Part shown: piece by piece, positions 46,900-58,310 of the stretch | Numbering within the stretch: the stretch's first letter is position 1 | How the letters are laid out: every line of letters begins with the position of its first letter | From: Sepiola atlantica | Taxonomy: Eukaryota; Mollusca; Cephalopoda; Sepiida; Sepiolidae | Assembly (NCBI GenBank): GCA_963556195.1 | Contig: OY744521.1 | Location: 136,238,399-136,302,398 of the forward strand | Reading direction: 5' to 3' | Length of the DNA: 64,000 nt | Notes under the pieces: generated by a model | Database searches by the model: none | What the model saw: the letters and a program-made list of their open reading frames with translations, nothing else | Told to the model about the DNA's origin: nothing | Translations under genes and position numbers: made by a program

Positions 46900-48209
46900 T
46901 GTCCAATACATTTAGCACTAGCTTGGCTACAAGAGCTGCCGGGAAGAAGTAATTGTGATATCCAATCGCCTTAGGGTCTCTACTTCGGATTTCGTTTATG
47001 GGTTTACTCCCATAGCTTTTCTCCTTCCGGAGATACCCACGAGGCAGTCGGGCTATAATCCAATAGCTGGGTTTAACGTTGTCATTGAAGTTCTTCTTGG
47101 AACTCTTCTGCTATGGCCGGTAACCTGCATGAAAGAGATTCATACGCCAAGCGGTGCCTACACAATTCACGCAACATTGAATATGAGAAAATCATCCCCG
47201 TGCGTGGATGAACAATACACTTGAATAATGGCGAGGGGAACATCGGTCGAAACGAAAACAGTTTAATCAAGTCTTAATTCAAATGAGCGATATTTCATTT
47301 CAACTTGATTCACTCTTTTTAGTTTCAGACAATTTTGACAATGATATTTAAAATTTCAAATCTAGTTATAAAGTACGATTTATTAAAACAAATGTTTATT
47401 GACTTTATTCAATGTCTCAAATATATTTAATCAATGCAAAAATATTCTATTCAATTGTTTCAGTACGTTAATTTACAACAGAAATTTTCTTCTAATTTAT
47501 TCATTCAAAATATGTTTGTTTTTTTTGTTTTTTTCAAAACTTAAGTAATATTTTAATATGTATGACTGTGAACGTCTTATTTCAATTAGAGATTTCTTAT
47601 ATTCGCGGCTATTTAAATTATACATAACAGAAGGTAACTTCTCTCTGGCAATAGCTCCCCTGTTTCATCTAAAGGATAGAGTCAGGGTAAATCCGTGATG
47701 ACAGTCGAAGAAAGTTATGTCACCTTTTTAAATGTTCGTAAAGTTCGACCAAAAATATGTGTGTGTGTGTGTGTTTGTATGTTAGTCGTATGAAAATATA
47801 TTTATGACAAGTAAGCTACACAGAAACATTCATGTTTCATTCCCGGAGAAAACCATCAGGCTAATTGCGTAGATGTGTGATTTGTGATTATCGTTATATC
47901 TAAATAGCGTTATCTATAATTAACAAAGCAATCAGATTCATTATTTTTATTACCACCTCCCTGGTTATTATTTCTATCAGCCAATTTGTTTGAGAGGGGT
48001 TTGTTGCTCTCAACTTTTAAGTGGATCGAATTAACAATCTATTTTTATAGTACTACTAAGAGCTACTCACGATGTGAGCACTGTTGAATTAAATACTGAA
48101 AATATATATACGTAATATATTACAATACTTTTATAATATCATATGTGTATATACATATGAAACTAATTATATATATTCTATGTATTCTGCTACTTATCTT
48201 AACAATAAC

Positions 48210-48210
<1 letters not shown>
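46900..48210. other. Intron sequence, nothing firm
   Basis: CATCGGTCGAAACG at 47241-47254 also occurs at 27926-27939. Otherwise AT-rich DNA without recognised features. Confidence 0.4.
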
Positions 48211-48212
<2 letters not shown>

Positions 48213-48267
<55 letters not shown>

Positions 48268-48395
48268 GGTGTGTGTGGTGGTGTATGTGTTAGAGTATCT
48301 ACTTTGAGTTCATTCGAAAATTCATAAAATGTGACATGTCTTTTGAAACATTTTATCGCATAACTAAAAACAATAATTCCTTTTACTTAGATATA

Positions 48396-48446
<51 letters not shown>
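48213..48446. repeat. (TA)n and (ATT)n microsatellites
   Basis: TA run 48213-48264 followed by GT-rich sequence; ATT units 48398-48446. Confidence 0.92.
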
Positions 48447-48448
<2 letters not shown>

Positions 48449-48934
48449 GAAATATAATTATTATTATTTTATTATTCTTATGAAGATAATAGTTAGTTTA
48501 TCATCTAATTTCCATACGTGTTTCTGGTGTTTACAGACACACGTATGTAAATTAGATGATTATGCTTAGAAGGCCACTCTTTCTCGAAATCTAAATACTC
48601 ACATTTAGAAATATTAGAGAGTGGCTAAATAAACACAGAGTGAGAAGGTCCGAGAAAAATACATAGATAGCTAATTATAAATTACGGCTAATCAGAACAT
48701 TTAAAACATATTTTCTGAAATATAACTCAATCCCAGAACTAATGTATACTTTAGCATGTATTTTATGTTACTAAAGTGTATATAAAAAGTTGCTGAACTC
48801 ACATTTAGCATAATAATAGATAATAGACTAACATTAAAAGACAATCTTCTGTAACGCATGAATTAATATCGAGTGACAAAACAAGAAATATGTTTTTAAA
48901 AATAGCTAATATAAATGTAAATGAATAAGCCGAA

Positions 48935-49035
48935 GATTTACTACCCGAGTTTCAGCAATCAACAATCGTCAGGCAAACAGGCACTCGAAGTTTACCTGAT
49001 GATCCTTGTTTGATGAAAATCTAGTAGTAAACTTC
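48935..49035. ncRNA. Inverted pair of hammerhead-like motifs
   Basis: Plus strand 48987-49035: arm GAAGTTTAC, CTGATGA, TCCTTGTTTGAT, GAAA, ATCTAG, TA, then GTAAACTTC, an exact complement of the first arm (9-bp stem I). Minus strand 48980-48936: GTTTGC, CTGACGA, 12 bases, GAAA, C-TCGG-GT, A, GTAAAT. Core bases fit CUGANGA...GAAA...UA in both, but stem II is weak (a T-T pair at its base) and the plus-copy stem III is poor. The two arms are about 70 percent alike, forming a head-to-head hairpin. Confidence 0.5.
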
Positions 49036-49332
49036 TACTTATATATATTTATATATGTATATATATTGAAAAAAATGAAAATTGAAAAATAAAAATTCTT
49101 ATCAAGCAAAAAAATTCCGTGTTATTTGATAATATTTGCAGCCGTTTAACACTTTATTCAGACGATCAAAGTATTCAAGAATAACTTTAATTTTCTAGAA
49201 CAATGATTCGTCAGAAAAAGACAAATAAAAACAAAAACTCGAAGAAACTACTTACTTTAGTAAACACTCCTTTAGATCGATTTTAAAGCAAAGTAAATAA
49301 AAATATGCTTATATGACCTTATATATATCTTG

Positions 49333-49336
<4 letters not shown>

Positions 49337-49397
<61 letters not shown>
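49337..49397. repeat. (TA)n microsatellite
   Basis: Pure TA run. Confidence 0.95.
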
Positions 49398-49398
<1 letters not shown>

Positions 49399-49855
49399 TA
49401 CTTTATTGTTTATATGATTTATTATATTTAGAGTTTTTTATTAATTATAATCTTTTATTATCTTTCACCTTCCCTTTTCTAATTTTATAATTACTGGTTT
49501 TAATTTTTTATTTATAATTTTACAATTTTTATTATTATCTATATTATGTTCTTTCTACAATTAAATATTTTAAATTTGCTGTATTTTATATATTTTAAAT
49601 ACTATTATTTGTATTATTGTCTATTTTACTGTGAAATTACGTAAGGAGTTCTGGTTTCCTCACATTAACGGGATATGTGGGTTTTTTTCAAGTAATGCTA
49701 AAAGATGATGATTACATGATAAGGGGGCGCTGATGGAAAGATCTAAAAAATAATACAAAATAAAATTTTCAAAATTGTTTTAAAAACGATCGAACGCCAA
49801 ATATTCGTTGTGTTTGAATTCTTGGAATTGATAAAAATAATTATCTCAACTTACG

Positions 49856-49968
<113 letters not shown>

Positions 49969-49994
49969 TAACTTTTAAAAAAAATACGCGGAAA

Positions 49995-50035
49995 TCTCTC
50001 TAAGGCCCTTTCGACTATCATCTCATCAGGAGAAA
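49995..50035 (-). ncRNA. Hammerhead-like ribozyme 3' of a Penelope-like endonuclease
   Basis: Minus strand: stem I TTTCTC, CTGATGA (50029-50023), stem II GATGATAGTC (about three pairs, loop GATA), GAAA (50012-50009), GGGCCT, TA at the cut, then GAGAGA pairing fully with TTTCTC (one G-U). Stem III is short (A-T, G-U). It lies 170 bases downstream of the endonuclease stop region in the same orientation, the position in which Penelope-like elements carry hammerheads. Confidence 0.55.
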
Positions 50036-50205
50036 ATCGATAGTTTTAATTAATAATAACTTCGAAAGAAAGAGCAAATGGGGAAATTGAGTGTGCCAAA
50101 ATTAACGTTGAAGCGATTAAAATTCAATTTAATTATTTCGTTAAAAGTCGATTAAAAGGCACTACGTAAGGGGATAAAAAAAAAAAAAAAAAATTGGGAA
50201 GGAGT

Positions 50206-50570
50206 TCAAAGTTCCCCAAAGAGATTCAGCGATCTTACAAATTCCTTCTGCCGGCACAAGGAAGGTTTTCGCATAGCAATAGAGACAGATTCCAATATTT
50301 TCAAATGGTTCTTGGAATCTGCTCGATGCAAGACCTCAAAACGGTCTATTTTATAGCCACTGGCACAGCTAGGGTTTTCAACCAAATGCTGGCCAATAGC
50401 AGAGTCCAAAGAATTAGAGGAGGGGTAACACAAGGACCCTACCCTTCCCTGACGTATTTTCGATGGAATGTGCTGGTTTATGCGAGTCTGCAAATGCAAT
50501 GAAGTGCGCCCTATATAGCCAGCATCACATTGGCATTTAAATTGATATACAATATTACTATGTATTACTA
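50206..50570 (-). pseudogene. Penelope-like element, GIY-YIG fragment
   Basis: The minus strand from about 50565 reads VYQFKCQCDAGYIGRTSLHL, then SAIGQHLVENPSCASGYKID, RFEVLHRADSKNHLKILES and LCRQKEFVRSLNLFG. This is a whole GIY-YIG domain (Y-x-F-x-C-x-C-x-x-x-Y-I-G-R-T; then S-A-I-x-x-H-L; E-S in the last helix). The frame is open over the C-terminal 97 codons. The RT domain is absent beyond 50570, where a TA tract begins. Confidence 0.82.
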
Positions 50571-50573
50571 TAT

Positions 50574-50606
<33 letters not shown>

Positions 50607-50608
50607 TA
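50569..50608. repeat. (TA)n microsatellite
   Basis: Interrupted TA run bounding the Penelope-like fragment. Confidence 0.9.
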
Positions 50609-50749
50609 AAGGAATACGCGTCCTAGGACAGGCAAAATTAATTATCCGAACAGAACAGTTTTCGATATCATGATACTAAACCTTATGTCTAGAATCCGTA
50701 ATCAAATTTTAAGCAAAATGGATTACATGAATTTGCTACTAGAAAATAG

Positions 50750-50960
50750 CTCAAATGTAAAGCTTACGCTGAAGGTGACTTAAAGATAAATCAAAATTCA
50801 GGGAATCTTGCTTAATTTGTATGCAATGACTATGTATTAAATTCAAGGCAAATCTGATACATTTTAATTTTTCAATTGGAGGTTGTACCCATATTATACC
50901 TACTAAACCTTTAAAATACTTCGAATATTTACTAATTGATGTCTAATAACTATTGGGTAA
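50750..50960. repeat. Dispersed repeat, copy related to 6580-6815
   Basis: Shares AAAGCTTACGCTGAAGG, AAAATTCAGGGAATCTTGC and TAATTGATGTCTAATAAC in the same order and spacing as the first copy. It ends at the LINE fragment at 50972. Confidence 0.6.
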
Positions 50961-50971
50961 AGTCATTTATT

Positions 50972-52100
50972 TCTTGACTGCGCTGCCGCGTTCGACTCAG
51001 TGAATCGCTCCTGTCTATGGAAAATCCTTGGGCTGGATGGAATGTTTCCGAAGTTATCTCATTTGTTGTGTACATATTACTCTAACACCCGTGCAACGGT
51101 CTGGATGTCAAGTGAAGAGAGCGCTCCCTTCACTATTGTCAGTGGTGTGCGACATGGCTGCATCCTGCCTCTAACTCGGTTTAACTATGTAATAGATTTG
51201 ATTATGCAGAATTCCCTACAGGGACATGAAGGAGTCGCCATCTTCAGTGATGTCAGCATCTCTGAACGGGACTACGCGAGTGATATTGTGATTCTCGTCC
51301 CCAACTACGATGAGCTACAACTTCTACTGGACCGAGTTAGTTCGTTCGTTCGCGTCACAGATCGGCCTTGCATCAACGCTGACAAAACGAAAATTATGTC
51401 TGCATGTGTGCTGGAGGAAGATAGAACAGTCATGATGCTGAATGAGCGTCCCTCGAGGAAGTCAACCACTTTGTCTACTACGGATCTGAATTCCGCTCCA
51501 ATGACTAAAATACAACCGAAATAGGTAGACATATTAACCGCGCGCGCTCAGCCTTCGTACATCTCAGAAGTCGCTTATGGGGTCAGCGTGATATCCGTAT
51601 AAGTACGAATATGCGTGTCCATCAGGCATCGATCCTGAGCATTCTGCTGTACGGATGCGAGACCTGGTCTCTCCGAGCAGTGGATATTCGCCGGATAGGT
51701 ATTTTGGGCCGCTGGTATCTGCAGAGGACCATTTGATTCACCCTGCTGAACCGAGTTCCCAATGCTGTAATCACTTCGCGGTGCAACATTCAACCTATCG
51801 AAAGAGTTCTTAGACGAAACCGCCTGCGATGATTCGGGCACGTCCTGATGCAACTATGCTCAGAAATGTCCTCAATCCCCAATCCCTTCAGCATTGGCGC
51901 AGCCGTCATAGTGGGCAGCTGAAGACTTGGTTAGACACAGTCAAGGCCGATCTCACTTCCCTCATTGGCCCTCACGTTTACGGTGTACGTCGATGGAAAA
52001 AGGAGTGGCTGAGCTTATCTGTAGACCTGACGCTCAACCAGACGCAATGGGAAGGATGTATTTGTGACGGTGCGAATCAAAGGGCCGGCTCAACCTGAAA
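50972..52100 (+). pseudogene. LINE reverse transcriptase, catalytic to C-terminal part
   Basis: From 50972 the + strand reads LDCAAAFDSVNRSCLW (RT motif with the first catalytic Asp as A-F-D-S-V-N/D-R), then VSGVRHGCILPLTRFNYVID (the usual Q-G is R-H-G), and DYASDIVIL where active enzymes have Y-A-D-D. Further frames give GQLKTWLDTVKADL, YGVRRWKKEWL and the QW/C-rich end. The changed catalytic box and frame shifts show it is dead. It is truncated at both RT N-terminus and endonuclease. Confidence 0.85.
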
Positions 52101-52422
52101 GGTCCAAGCTAAAAAAAGTACAAGTAAAGTAATAACTATTGTTAAAATTTCACTAAAATCAGAGGTATCTGAATTTTCACAAACAGGTTTCAACCACCTT
52201 TTACCCCTTTACATGAAACAAAATTAAAATAAATATAGCGCACACCTTAACCCCTTACGACAAGAATCTTTGTTTTAAAAAATCATAATGATCGGTTAAT
52301 TAGTTTAGGAGTGAATCCTGTACATAAACGTATACAAAGTCCGTGCTTTATGCTTTCATATTATAGAACCCTACAATAGGTAATAAAATATAAAAGAATA
52401 AAAAAAACTGACTGTTGGGCCT

Positions 52423-52500
52423 GAGGATCTCGAGCTTATTAAAGCTACGACTGAAACATGTTCTGAATGTGTAGCCATGCTATGTGTGTATACGTAAAAG
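52423..52500 (+). ncRNA. Hammerhead-like tail before a (TA)n tract
   Basis: GGGC, CTGAGGA, a hairpin with GAGCTT/AAAGCT, CGACT, GAAACATGTTCTGAATGTGT, A, GCC. Stem III ACAT/ATGT and a 3-bp stem I GGC/GCC are possible, but the base of stem II does not pair. The same GAAACATG...GTAGCC layout occurs at 30043 and 60376. Confidence 0.45.
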
Positions 52501-52503
52501 TTT

Positions 52504-52506
<3 letters not shown>

Positions 52507-52570
<64 letters not shown>
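52507..52570. repeat. (TA)n microsatellite
   Basis: Pure TA run directly after the ribozyme-like tail. Confidence 0.95.
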
Positions 52571-52571
<1 letters not shown>

Positions 52572-52906
52572 GAATGTGAAAAATATATAAATGTTTACAT
52601 ATTTTTTATTTGTTGACGTATAGGAATCGAAAATGTCTTTTAAAAAACAAAATTTTCGGCCGCTTCCTGCAACCTTCTTCAGTTTTATAATTCAATAAAA
52701 TCATGTACTTTCAATTGCTTTCAAATATATGTGTGTGTGCGAGACTTTATTGTGTGTGTATTTGTGTAAGTGACATGAAAACTGGATCAGTGCAATTGTA
52801 TGTTGCCACTTTAACTGCCTATGATATCATCTTTAAGAGAATTTGGTTTCTAGTGTCTACGGACTCGTTTGTTATTGTTTGCTACTATTTTTTTTATTTC
52901 CAACAG

Positions 52907-53479
52907 GGCAGTACGAATACGACTGATTTGTCCAACTTCGAGCGAAAGAGAGCGACGCTGAGTGAGAAGCACCCGAGTCTGCTGAATAAATCGACCCACA
53001 ACGGTGAACTAAACCGGGATGGTGGAGTCCCGGCCATTGCGAAAGGTCAAAAACTACTAACCAACCATCATGAACCGGATACGTCGCATGACGTCACTTT
53101 CTTTCCCGATAAAGATGGCGAGAAGCAGAGTTGCCTGCCGAAGACGGATCGACAATCGATAGACGAAAATAGTACGGAAGAACCGAAAGAGGGCCAAAAC
53201 AATCATACATTGAAATTCCGTTTCAAAGCGGAAGACAACCGTCTCGACGTGGAAAACGATATCGACAATAAGGAAGAGGACGTCTACGATGATATCCTCG
53301 GTTGTCCAGATTCACAAACCAGCGACCCCGAATCGAAAGAAACGGCTAACTCCATACAGTCTGATTTATCGATAGAGTGTGACACTGATAAAACACAAAT
53401 GACTGATCTTTACGTCGATGGGATCGAAAATGGAGAAGCCAAACAAATAAAAATCACGGTAGAAAAGACAAAAGCTTGA
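52907..53479 (+). CDS. Adhesion GPCR terminal exon: distal cytoplasmic tail and stop
   Basis: A pyrimidine-rich acceptor ending CCAACAG precedes 52907; 190 codons follow to TGA at 53477-53479. The peptide starts GSTNTTDLSNFERKRATLSE, is hydrophilic and low in hydrophobic residues, and has an acidic segment (NKEEDVYDDIL) and a C-terminus VEKTKA without an obvious class I PDZ ligand. It shows no domain I recognise, as usual for the fast-evolving tails of this receptor class. GC content and CpG frequency are visibly higher than in the flanking introns. The phase agrees with the exon ending at 34944, but alternative tail exons in the 18-kb intron cannot be excluded. Confidence 0.82.
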   Translation, partial: GSTNTTDLSNFERKRATLSEKHPSLLNKSTHNGELNRDGGVPAIAKGQKLLTNHHEPDTSHDVTFFPDKDGEKQSCLPKTDRQSIDENSTEEPKEGQNNHTLKFRFKAEDNRLDVENDIDNKEEDVYDDILGCPDSQTSDPESKETANSIQSDLSIECDTDKTQMTDLYVDGIENGEAKQIKITVEKTKA

Positions 53480-53694
53480 AGTACAAACAAATCAAAAACT
53501 CTGACTCATTCATTTAAGAGTTCCTCGATATCGTGCTTCTAGTGACTTTCAATTCAACTCCCACTGTTACTCATTTTGCTTGTAAATACGCTATTGTTCA
53601 ATAGAAATTCAGTCTGTGTTTTGTTTGCTTTGTTTTCTGTGTTTAATGTGCCATTTAGTTCATTTAGTAATACGCGAAGAATTCCAGAAATAAA
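53480..53694 (+). other. 3' UTR of the adhesion GPCR gene
   Basis: About 215 bases run from the stop codon to the first AATAAA. The sequence is AT-rich without repeats. The true cleavage point is probably 10-30 bases further on, around 53705-53725; a longer UTR using a later signal cannot be excluded. Confidence 0.6.
53689..53694 (+). promoter_or_regulatory. Canonical poly(A) signal AATAAA
   Basis: An exact AATAAA hexamer lies 210 bases after the GPCR stop codon, in the sequence CCAGAAATAAAATTAG. It is the first such hexamer after the stop. Confidence 0.65.
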
Positions 53695-54103
53695 ATTAGA
53701 AGAATGTTCATCAATGATCGGTCTTTAGTTGATGTCAAAGTTGAAAGTTCTTTGAAAACGATTTCCAAAGTTCAAATATAAATATATTCACTATTCACGT
53801 AATTTATTGAAAAAAAAAGGAATTTGTTTAAATAAGGAAACAGAACGTAGTTTGTTGTGGGGCTGTTATGTGAAGTAAAAAGAACTGACTTTTATTATTA
53901 TATGACTTTTGAGCATCCGTAGTTTTAAAATGGCTCGTGTACTTACCACCAAAATGCGCATTAAATACAGTTATAACTTCATAAATGTTAATGTCAGTTT
54001 TCAAATATTTACCCAAATCGAAATTATCTGATTTACATTTACCTCAAAACTCTGTAAAAAAATATAACTTTTACAAAATTAAAAATTAATTGTAAAAGAA
54101 ATC

Positions 54104-54107
<4 letters not shown>

Positions 54108-54179
<72 letters not shown>

Positions 54180-54537
54180 AATCATAATGACCATTTATGT
54201 ATATATAAAGATAAATAGGTATTAAATAACAAGTGCACCTTATGCTAATATACATAATCAATTAAACAAAGTCAACTATATATATATATATATATGATAA
54301 TTTTATTTACACAGACATGTACAAAATCTGCGACACTGGCATGTCGATGTTATCGATCAACAGTTACTATAAACTGAGATCTTATCAGGCAGAGTTAGAA
54401 TCCGATCTTAACCTCAGATCATATTTGGAGAGAATGAAATGGAGGGATAGAGAAAGAGAAGAAGAAGAAGAAAAGAAATTTAACATTTCAAAAATTGAGC
54501 CCGTTAAAAAATTAAAAATCTAAAAAATCTAAAAACA

Positions 54538-54578
<41 letters not shown>
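54108..54578. repeat. (TA)n microsatellites downstream of the GPCR gene
   Basis: TA runs at 54108-54177, 54277-54294 and 54540-54578. The frame at 54317-54523 between them has no recognised domain; its C-terminal half is a GAGAAGAA low-complexity stretch. Confidence 0.9.
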
Positions 54579-54580
<2 letters not shown>

Positions 54581-54719
54581 TTCTATCAACTGAAGGTTGA
54601 GGAAATAGTCTGTGTACAAAAGACGGTCTTAATAACTACGGCTTCTAATATTTTAAGGTGATGTTTACAGTTTGCAGTACAGAAAACGTCTAGTCACTAT
54701 AAGATTTGTCACATGACTT

Positions 54720-55398
54720 TTTCTTCAATAACAACTAAAAACAATATATATTTCTTCAATAACAACTGAAAACAATATATATTTCTTCAATATCAACTGA
54801 AAACAATATATATTTCTTCAATATCAACTGAAAATAATATATATTTCTTCAATATCAACTGAAAACTATATATATTTATTCAATAACAACTGAAAACAAT
54901 ATATATTTCTTCAATATCAACTGGAAACAATATATATTTCTTCAATATCAACTGAAAACAATATATATTTCTTCAATATCAACTGGAAACAATATATATT
55001 TCTTCAATATCAACTGAAAACAATATATATTTATTCAATAACAACTGCAAACAATATATATTTCTTCAATATCAACTGAAAACAATATATATTTCTTCAA
55101 TAACAACTGAAAACAATATATATTTCCTCAATAACAACTGAAAACAATATATATTTCTTCAATATCAACTGAAAACAATATATATTTCTTCAATAACAAC
55201 TGAAAATAATATATATTTCTTCAATATCAACTGAAAACAATATATATTCATTCAATATCAACTGAAAACAATATATATTTCTTCAATAACAACTGAAAAC
55301 AATATATATTTCTTCAATATCAACTGAAAACAATATATATTTCTTCAATATCAACTGAAAACAATATATATTTTTTCAATATAAACTGAAATATACAC
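54720..55398. repeat. 31-bp minisatellite, about 22 copies
   Basis: The unit is roughly TTTCTTCAATATCAACTG then AAAACAATATATA. Variants are mostly single changes (ATATC/ATAAC, GAAAA/GGAAA, TTCTTC/TTATTC, one TTCCTC), mixed along the array, suggesting amplification of multi-unit blocks. Units are contiguous without unique spacers. Confidence 0.97.
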
Positions 55399-56785
55399 AA
55401 GACAAATAAATGTTATAAAGTACTTGCCCGAAACTTTCCAAACTTAAAGTTATTCTTTCCGAACAACACCTGGTGTCCTCAGCAGTAACCTATCATAATA
55501 TCTATGTTTTTTCCCAAATATATTTCTATGAATACATTTCAAATTATCTCAAGGCATTATTTGTTTAAACTAATATTTTCTGATTTAATTGAACTAAATT
55601 AACATAATTTAAAGTTTGATTAATATTTTTATATATTTTTAAACAGCTTTAAAACATTCAGAAACATTATTTAACCACTTTTTAAAAAGAAATATCATGC
55701 AAATAAGCATCACGTGAAGAATTGAATTTTACAATTAATGGCAAAACCTAAGAGCTGGAGTAATTGAGATTTTTCTGCTGATAATTGTATTGCCCATTTC
55801 AATTGCACAACGGGTAAAGTTGGAAGGTGACTGCATTGTGTCATTGCTTCATGTCTTCAATAATACACCACTATTTCATTGTAATCGAAACTAATCTAAA
55901 CAAAATCTCATCACCAAAATCGAGGTAATTTATTTCATTCAAATCTCCATTTTGTTGTCTCGCTGTCCAATTATTCGTCTTATCATATTCTATTGTACTT
56001 GTAATTCAAAGATGAAAGCATCAAAATTAAAACATTATTCGATTTAACGTATACACTTGTGTATAAGTTGAGGATTTGATCAAACCTCTTAGCATGCAAT
56101 CGTTCGCATCTTAAAACCTGTTGAGTGTGTATCACTGCATGGCAAAAGCAGCATCGCTATCATCCGTCCCAAATCTCCAACATCAACCTCAACCAACTTA
56201 AAACCAGAATGTGGCATGTTCTGCTGAAAAGTATTCAATATCTCCATTCATGTATTTTTTGCAGTAAAACATCGATTGAATAGTTTGAAAACTTATTTTA
56301 GTTTATAAAACTATTCAAAAATTCATTACAATTAGACTCCGCTGCACGAAAAGAATTTAAAATGAAACTGGTGCAGTTTTCTTATATTAGGTGTGTACTA
56401 CGTAGATATATGTGGCTTCATGTTGGCACTAATTCTTGACGGTAAGTTAGCCAATTATCATGTGTCCAGTTAAATGCACTGCTTTGTTTTTTATATCAAA
56501 TTAGAGCATAAATTAAATCTTCATATTTTCATAAACGCAACCCACTTTATTTTTTAAGTTACTAGAATTAATATAAGTTTATAGCGGCTCCATTTATTCT
56601 TGTCTTACATAAATAGATTTTTGTCCGTTTATTGATAATGTTTACCCATTAATTTATTTTTTATTATCGCTTATGTTTGAATTCATTTTTTGAAACATGA
56701 TGTAAATTATAAATCTATTGCGTAACGCCAAAGCTATAATTATTTTGTTAAAGTAATGTGTTAAGCTCTATTTCATAAGAAAGTT
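55399..56785. other. Intergenic sequence, nothing recognised
   Basis: AT-rich DNA without long frames, splice-supported exons or known repeats. Confidence 0.45.
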
Positions 56786-56787
56786 TA

Positions 56788-56850
56788 AATAGGTCAGTTG
56801 GTAGAACCTCAGACAGAAGATTCTAAGGTTGCGATTTCGATTTGCGGTCC
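56788..56850 (+). repeat. tRNA-Lys-like SINE head fragment
   Basis: AGGTCAGTTGGTAGAACCTC (D arm and A box) then AGACAGAAGATTCTAAGGTT and a worn B box GCGATTTCGAT. The order and spacing fit a Lys-type tRNA with degraded stems. Octopus is known to have tRNA-Lys-derived SINEs (the OK family), which supports the reading. It abuts the left end of the Tc1-type element. Confidence 0.55.
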
Positions 56851-58202
56851 AAAATTAAGGAGCATTAAGGAAAAAATAATTGTTTAAAGTTTAAAACAAT
56901 AGGGGTTACTGTATAAAAGATAAAAATAAATATTCTAAACTTTAATTATCATCACTGCTGCAAGTCACGCAATATCAATCATGTCAAAAAGAAATAAAAC
57001 TGATTCAAGCGACAAAGCAAAAATCGTCAAATTAAGAAAGGAAAAGTTGACGATAGAAAAAATCGGAAAACGTGTGAGACGTTCAAAAAGTGTTGTAAGC
57101 CGTGTTCTCAAACTCTATAAAGAAACTGGAAGGTTAAGTAACACAAAGAAACCTGGTAGACCAAGAAAGACAACAGCAAAATAGGACAGAGTTATACAAC
57201 GCCTAGACCGTTTCCTTACAGCTGGCAAAATTTCTAAACAAATGGAAGGTGTCACGAATGTTTAACGACAAACTGTGTCCAGAAGGTTGCACGAAATAGG
57301 TCTTTTTGCAAGATCCTGTTGAAAAAAGCCGCTAATAAGTAAAAGAAACCAAGCAGCTAGATTGGCGTTCGCAAAAAAACATGTTATATGGTCAGAAAAA
57401 AATCGGAAAAAGTTTCTTTCAGTGACGAATCGAAATTTAATGCATTTGGCAGTGATGGAAAACAATTTGTAAGAAGAAGAAAAGGCGAAAGTTTAGATCC
57501 TAGCTGCATAAAAATAAAAATGTTAAATTTGGTGGAGGTAACGTGATGGTTTTGGGCATGATATTATGGCAGAGTACATCACCACTTGTACGCTTAAATA
57601 CTAGAGTAAATGCCACTGTATACAAGAATGTTTTAGAACAGTATGTGTTGCCAGTGTTGCACAATTCTGGTATCGAAAAGTCTGTTTTTATGCAGGATAA
57701 TGCTCCCTGCTCCCTGCTGGTCATGAACTATCTGGCTGATCAAAAAGTAGAGGTAATGAATTGGCCTGCTCAGAGTCCTGACATGAACCCTATAGAAAAC
57801 TTATGGAAGACTCTAAGACAGAATGTGATGGCAAAGAATCCGGAAAACATAGAAGACTTGTGGCTGAAACTGAAAGATGAATGGGGCAAGATAACTGTGG
57901 CCCAATGTCAAGATTTAGTGAAATCCTGCAGTTGTAGATGCGCAGCAGTTATTGAAAACAAAGGTGGAAGTACCAAATATTAAATCTCTTTTGTATTTTT
58001 AATGTGATTTAGTTAATAATGATGTTTTGTTCCTTAATTTTGGACACTTGAAATCTGTAAAATGATGGATAACTTTAAAAAAGTTGGTAAAAGTCCAACT
58101 ACATAATATGTATATTCAGTGAAATTTTCACAAAAATGTATATATAATTTTGTTTAGATTCAGAAAATTTAATTTTTGTTCCTTAATTTTGGACGGTACT
58201 GT
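56845..58202 (+). pseudogene. Tc1/mariner-type transposon with broken transposase
   Basis: Met at 56981 opens MSKRNKTDSSDKAKIVKLRK, then a paired helix-turn-helix with VSRVLKLYKETGRL and GRPRKT, and a stop at 57182. Frame-shifted pieces continue to an intact last frame (57543-57980) with VFMQDNAPC (second catalytic Asp) and NWPAQSPDMNPIENLWKTL (third acidic residue region). The last frame's end is KGGSTKY. The ends are GTCCAAAATTAAGGA (56847) and its complement TCCTTAATTTTGGAC (58180-58194), with CAGTA-type terminus and flanking TA. A third copy of the end motif lies inside at 58031-58047. At least two stops or shifts disable it. Confidence 0.9.
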
Positions 58203-58238
58203 ATATATATATATTATATATACATATATGTATATATG

Positions 58239-58308
<70 letters not shown>
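58203..58308. repeat. (TA)n microsatellite at the Tc1 boundary
   Basis: Begins exactly at the TA after the right end of the transposon; interrupted by ATACAT units. Confidence 0.95.

Positions 58309-58310
<2 letters not shown>

Noticed and set aside
54720..55398. Regularly spaced repeat considered as a CRISPR array
   Set aside because: The 31-bp units are directly contiguous with no unique spacers, and the genome is animal.
56788..56850. Possible tRNA-Lys gene
   Set aside because: The acceptor stem does not close, the B box is worn and the region abuts a transposon end; a SINE head is more likely.
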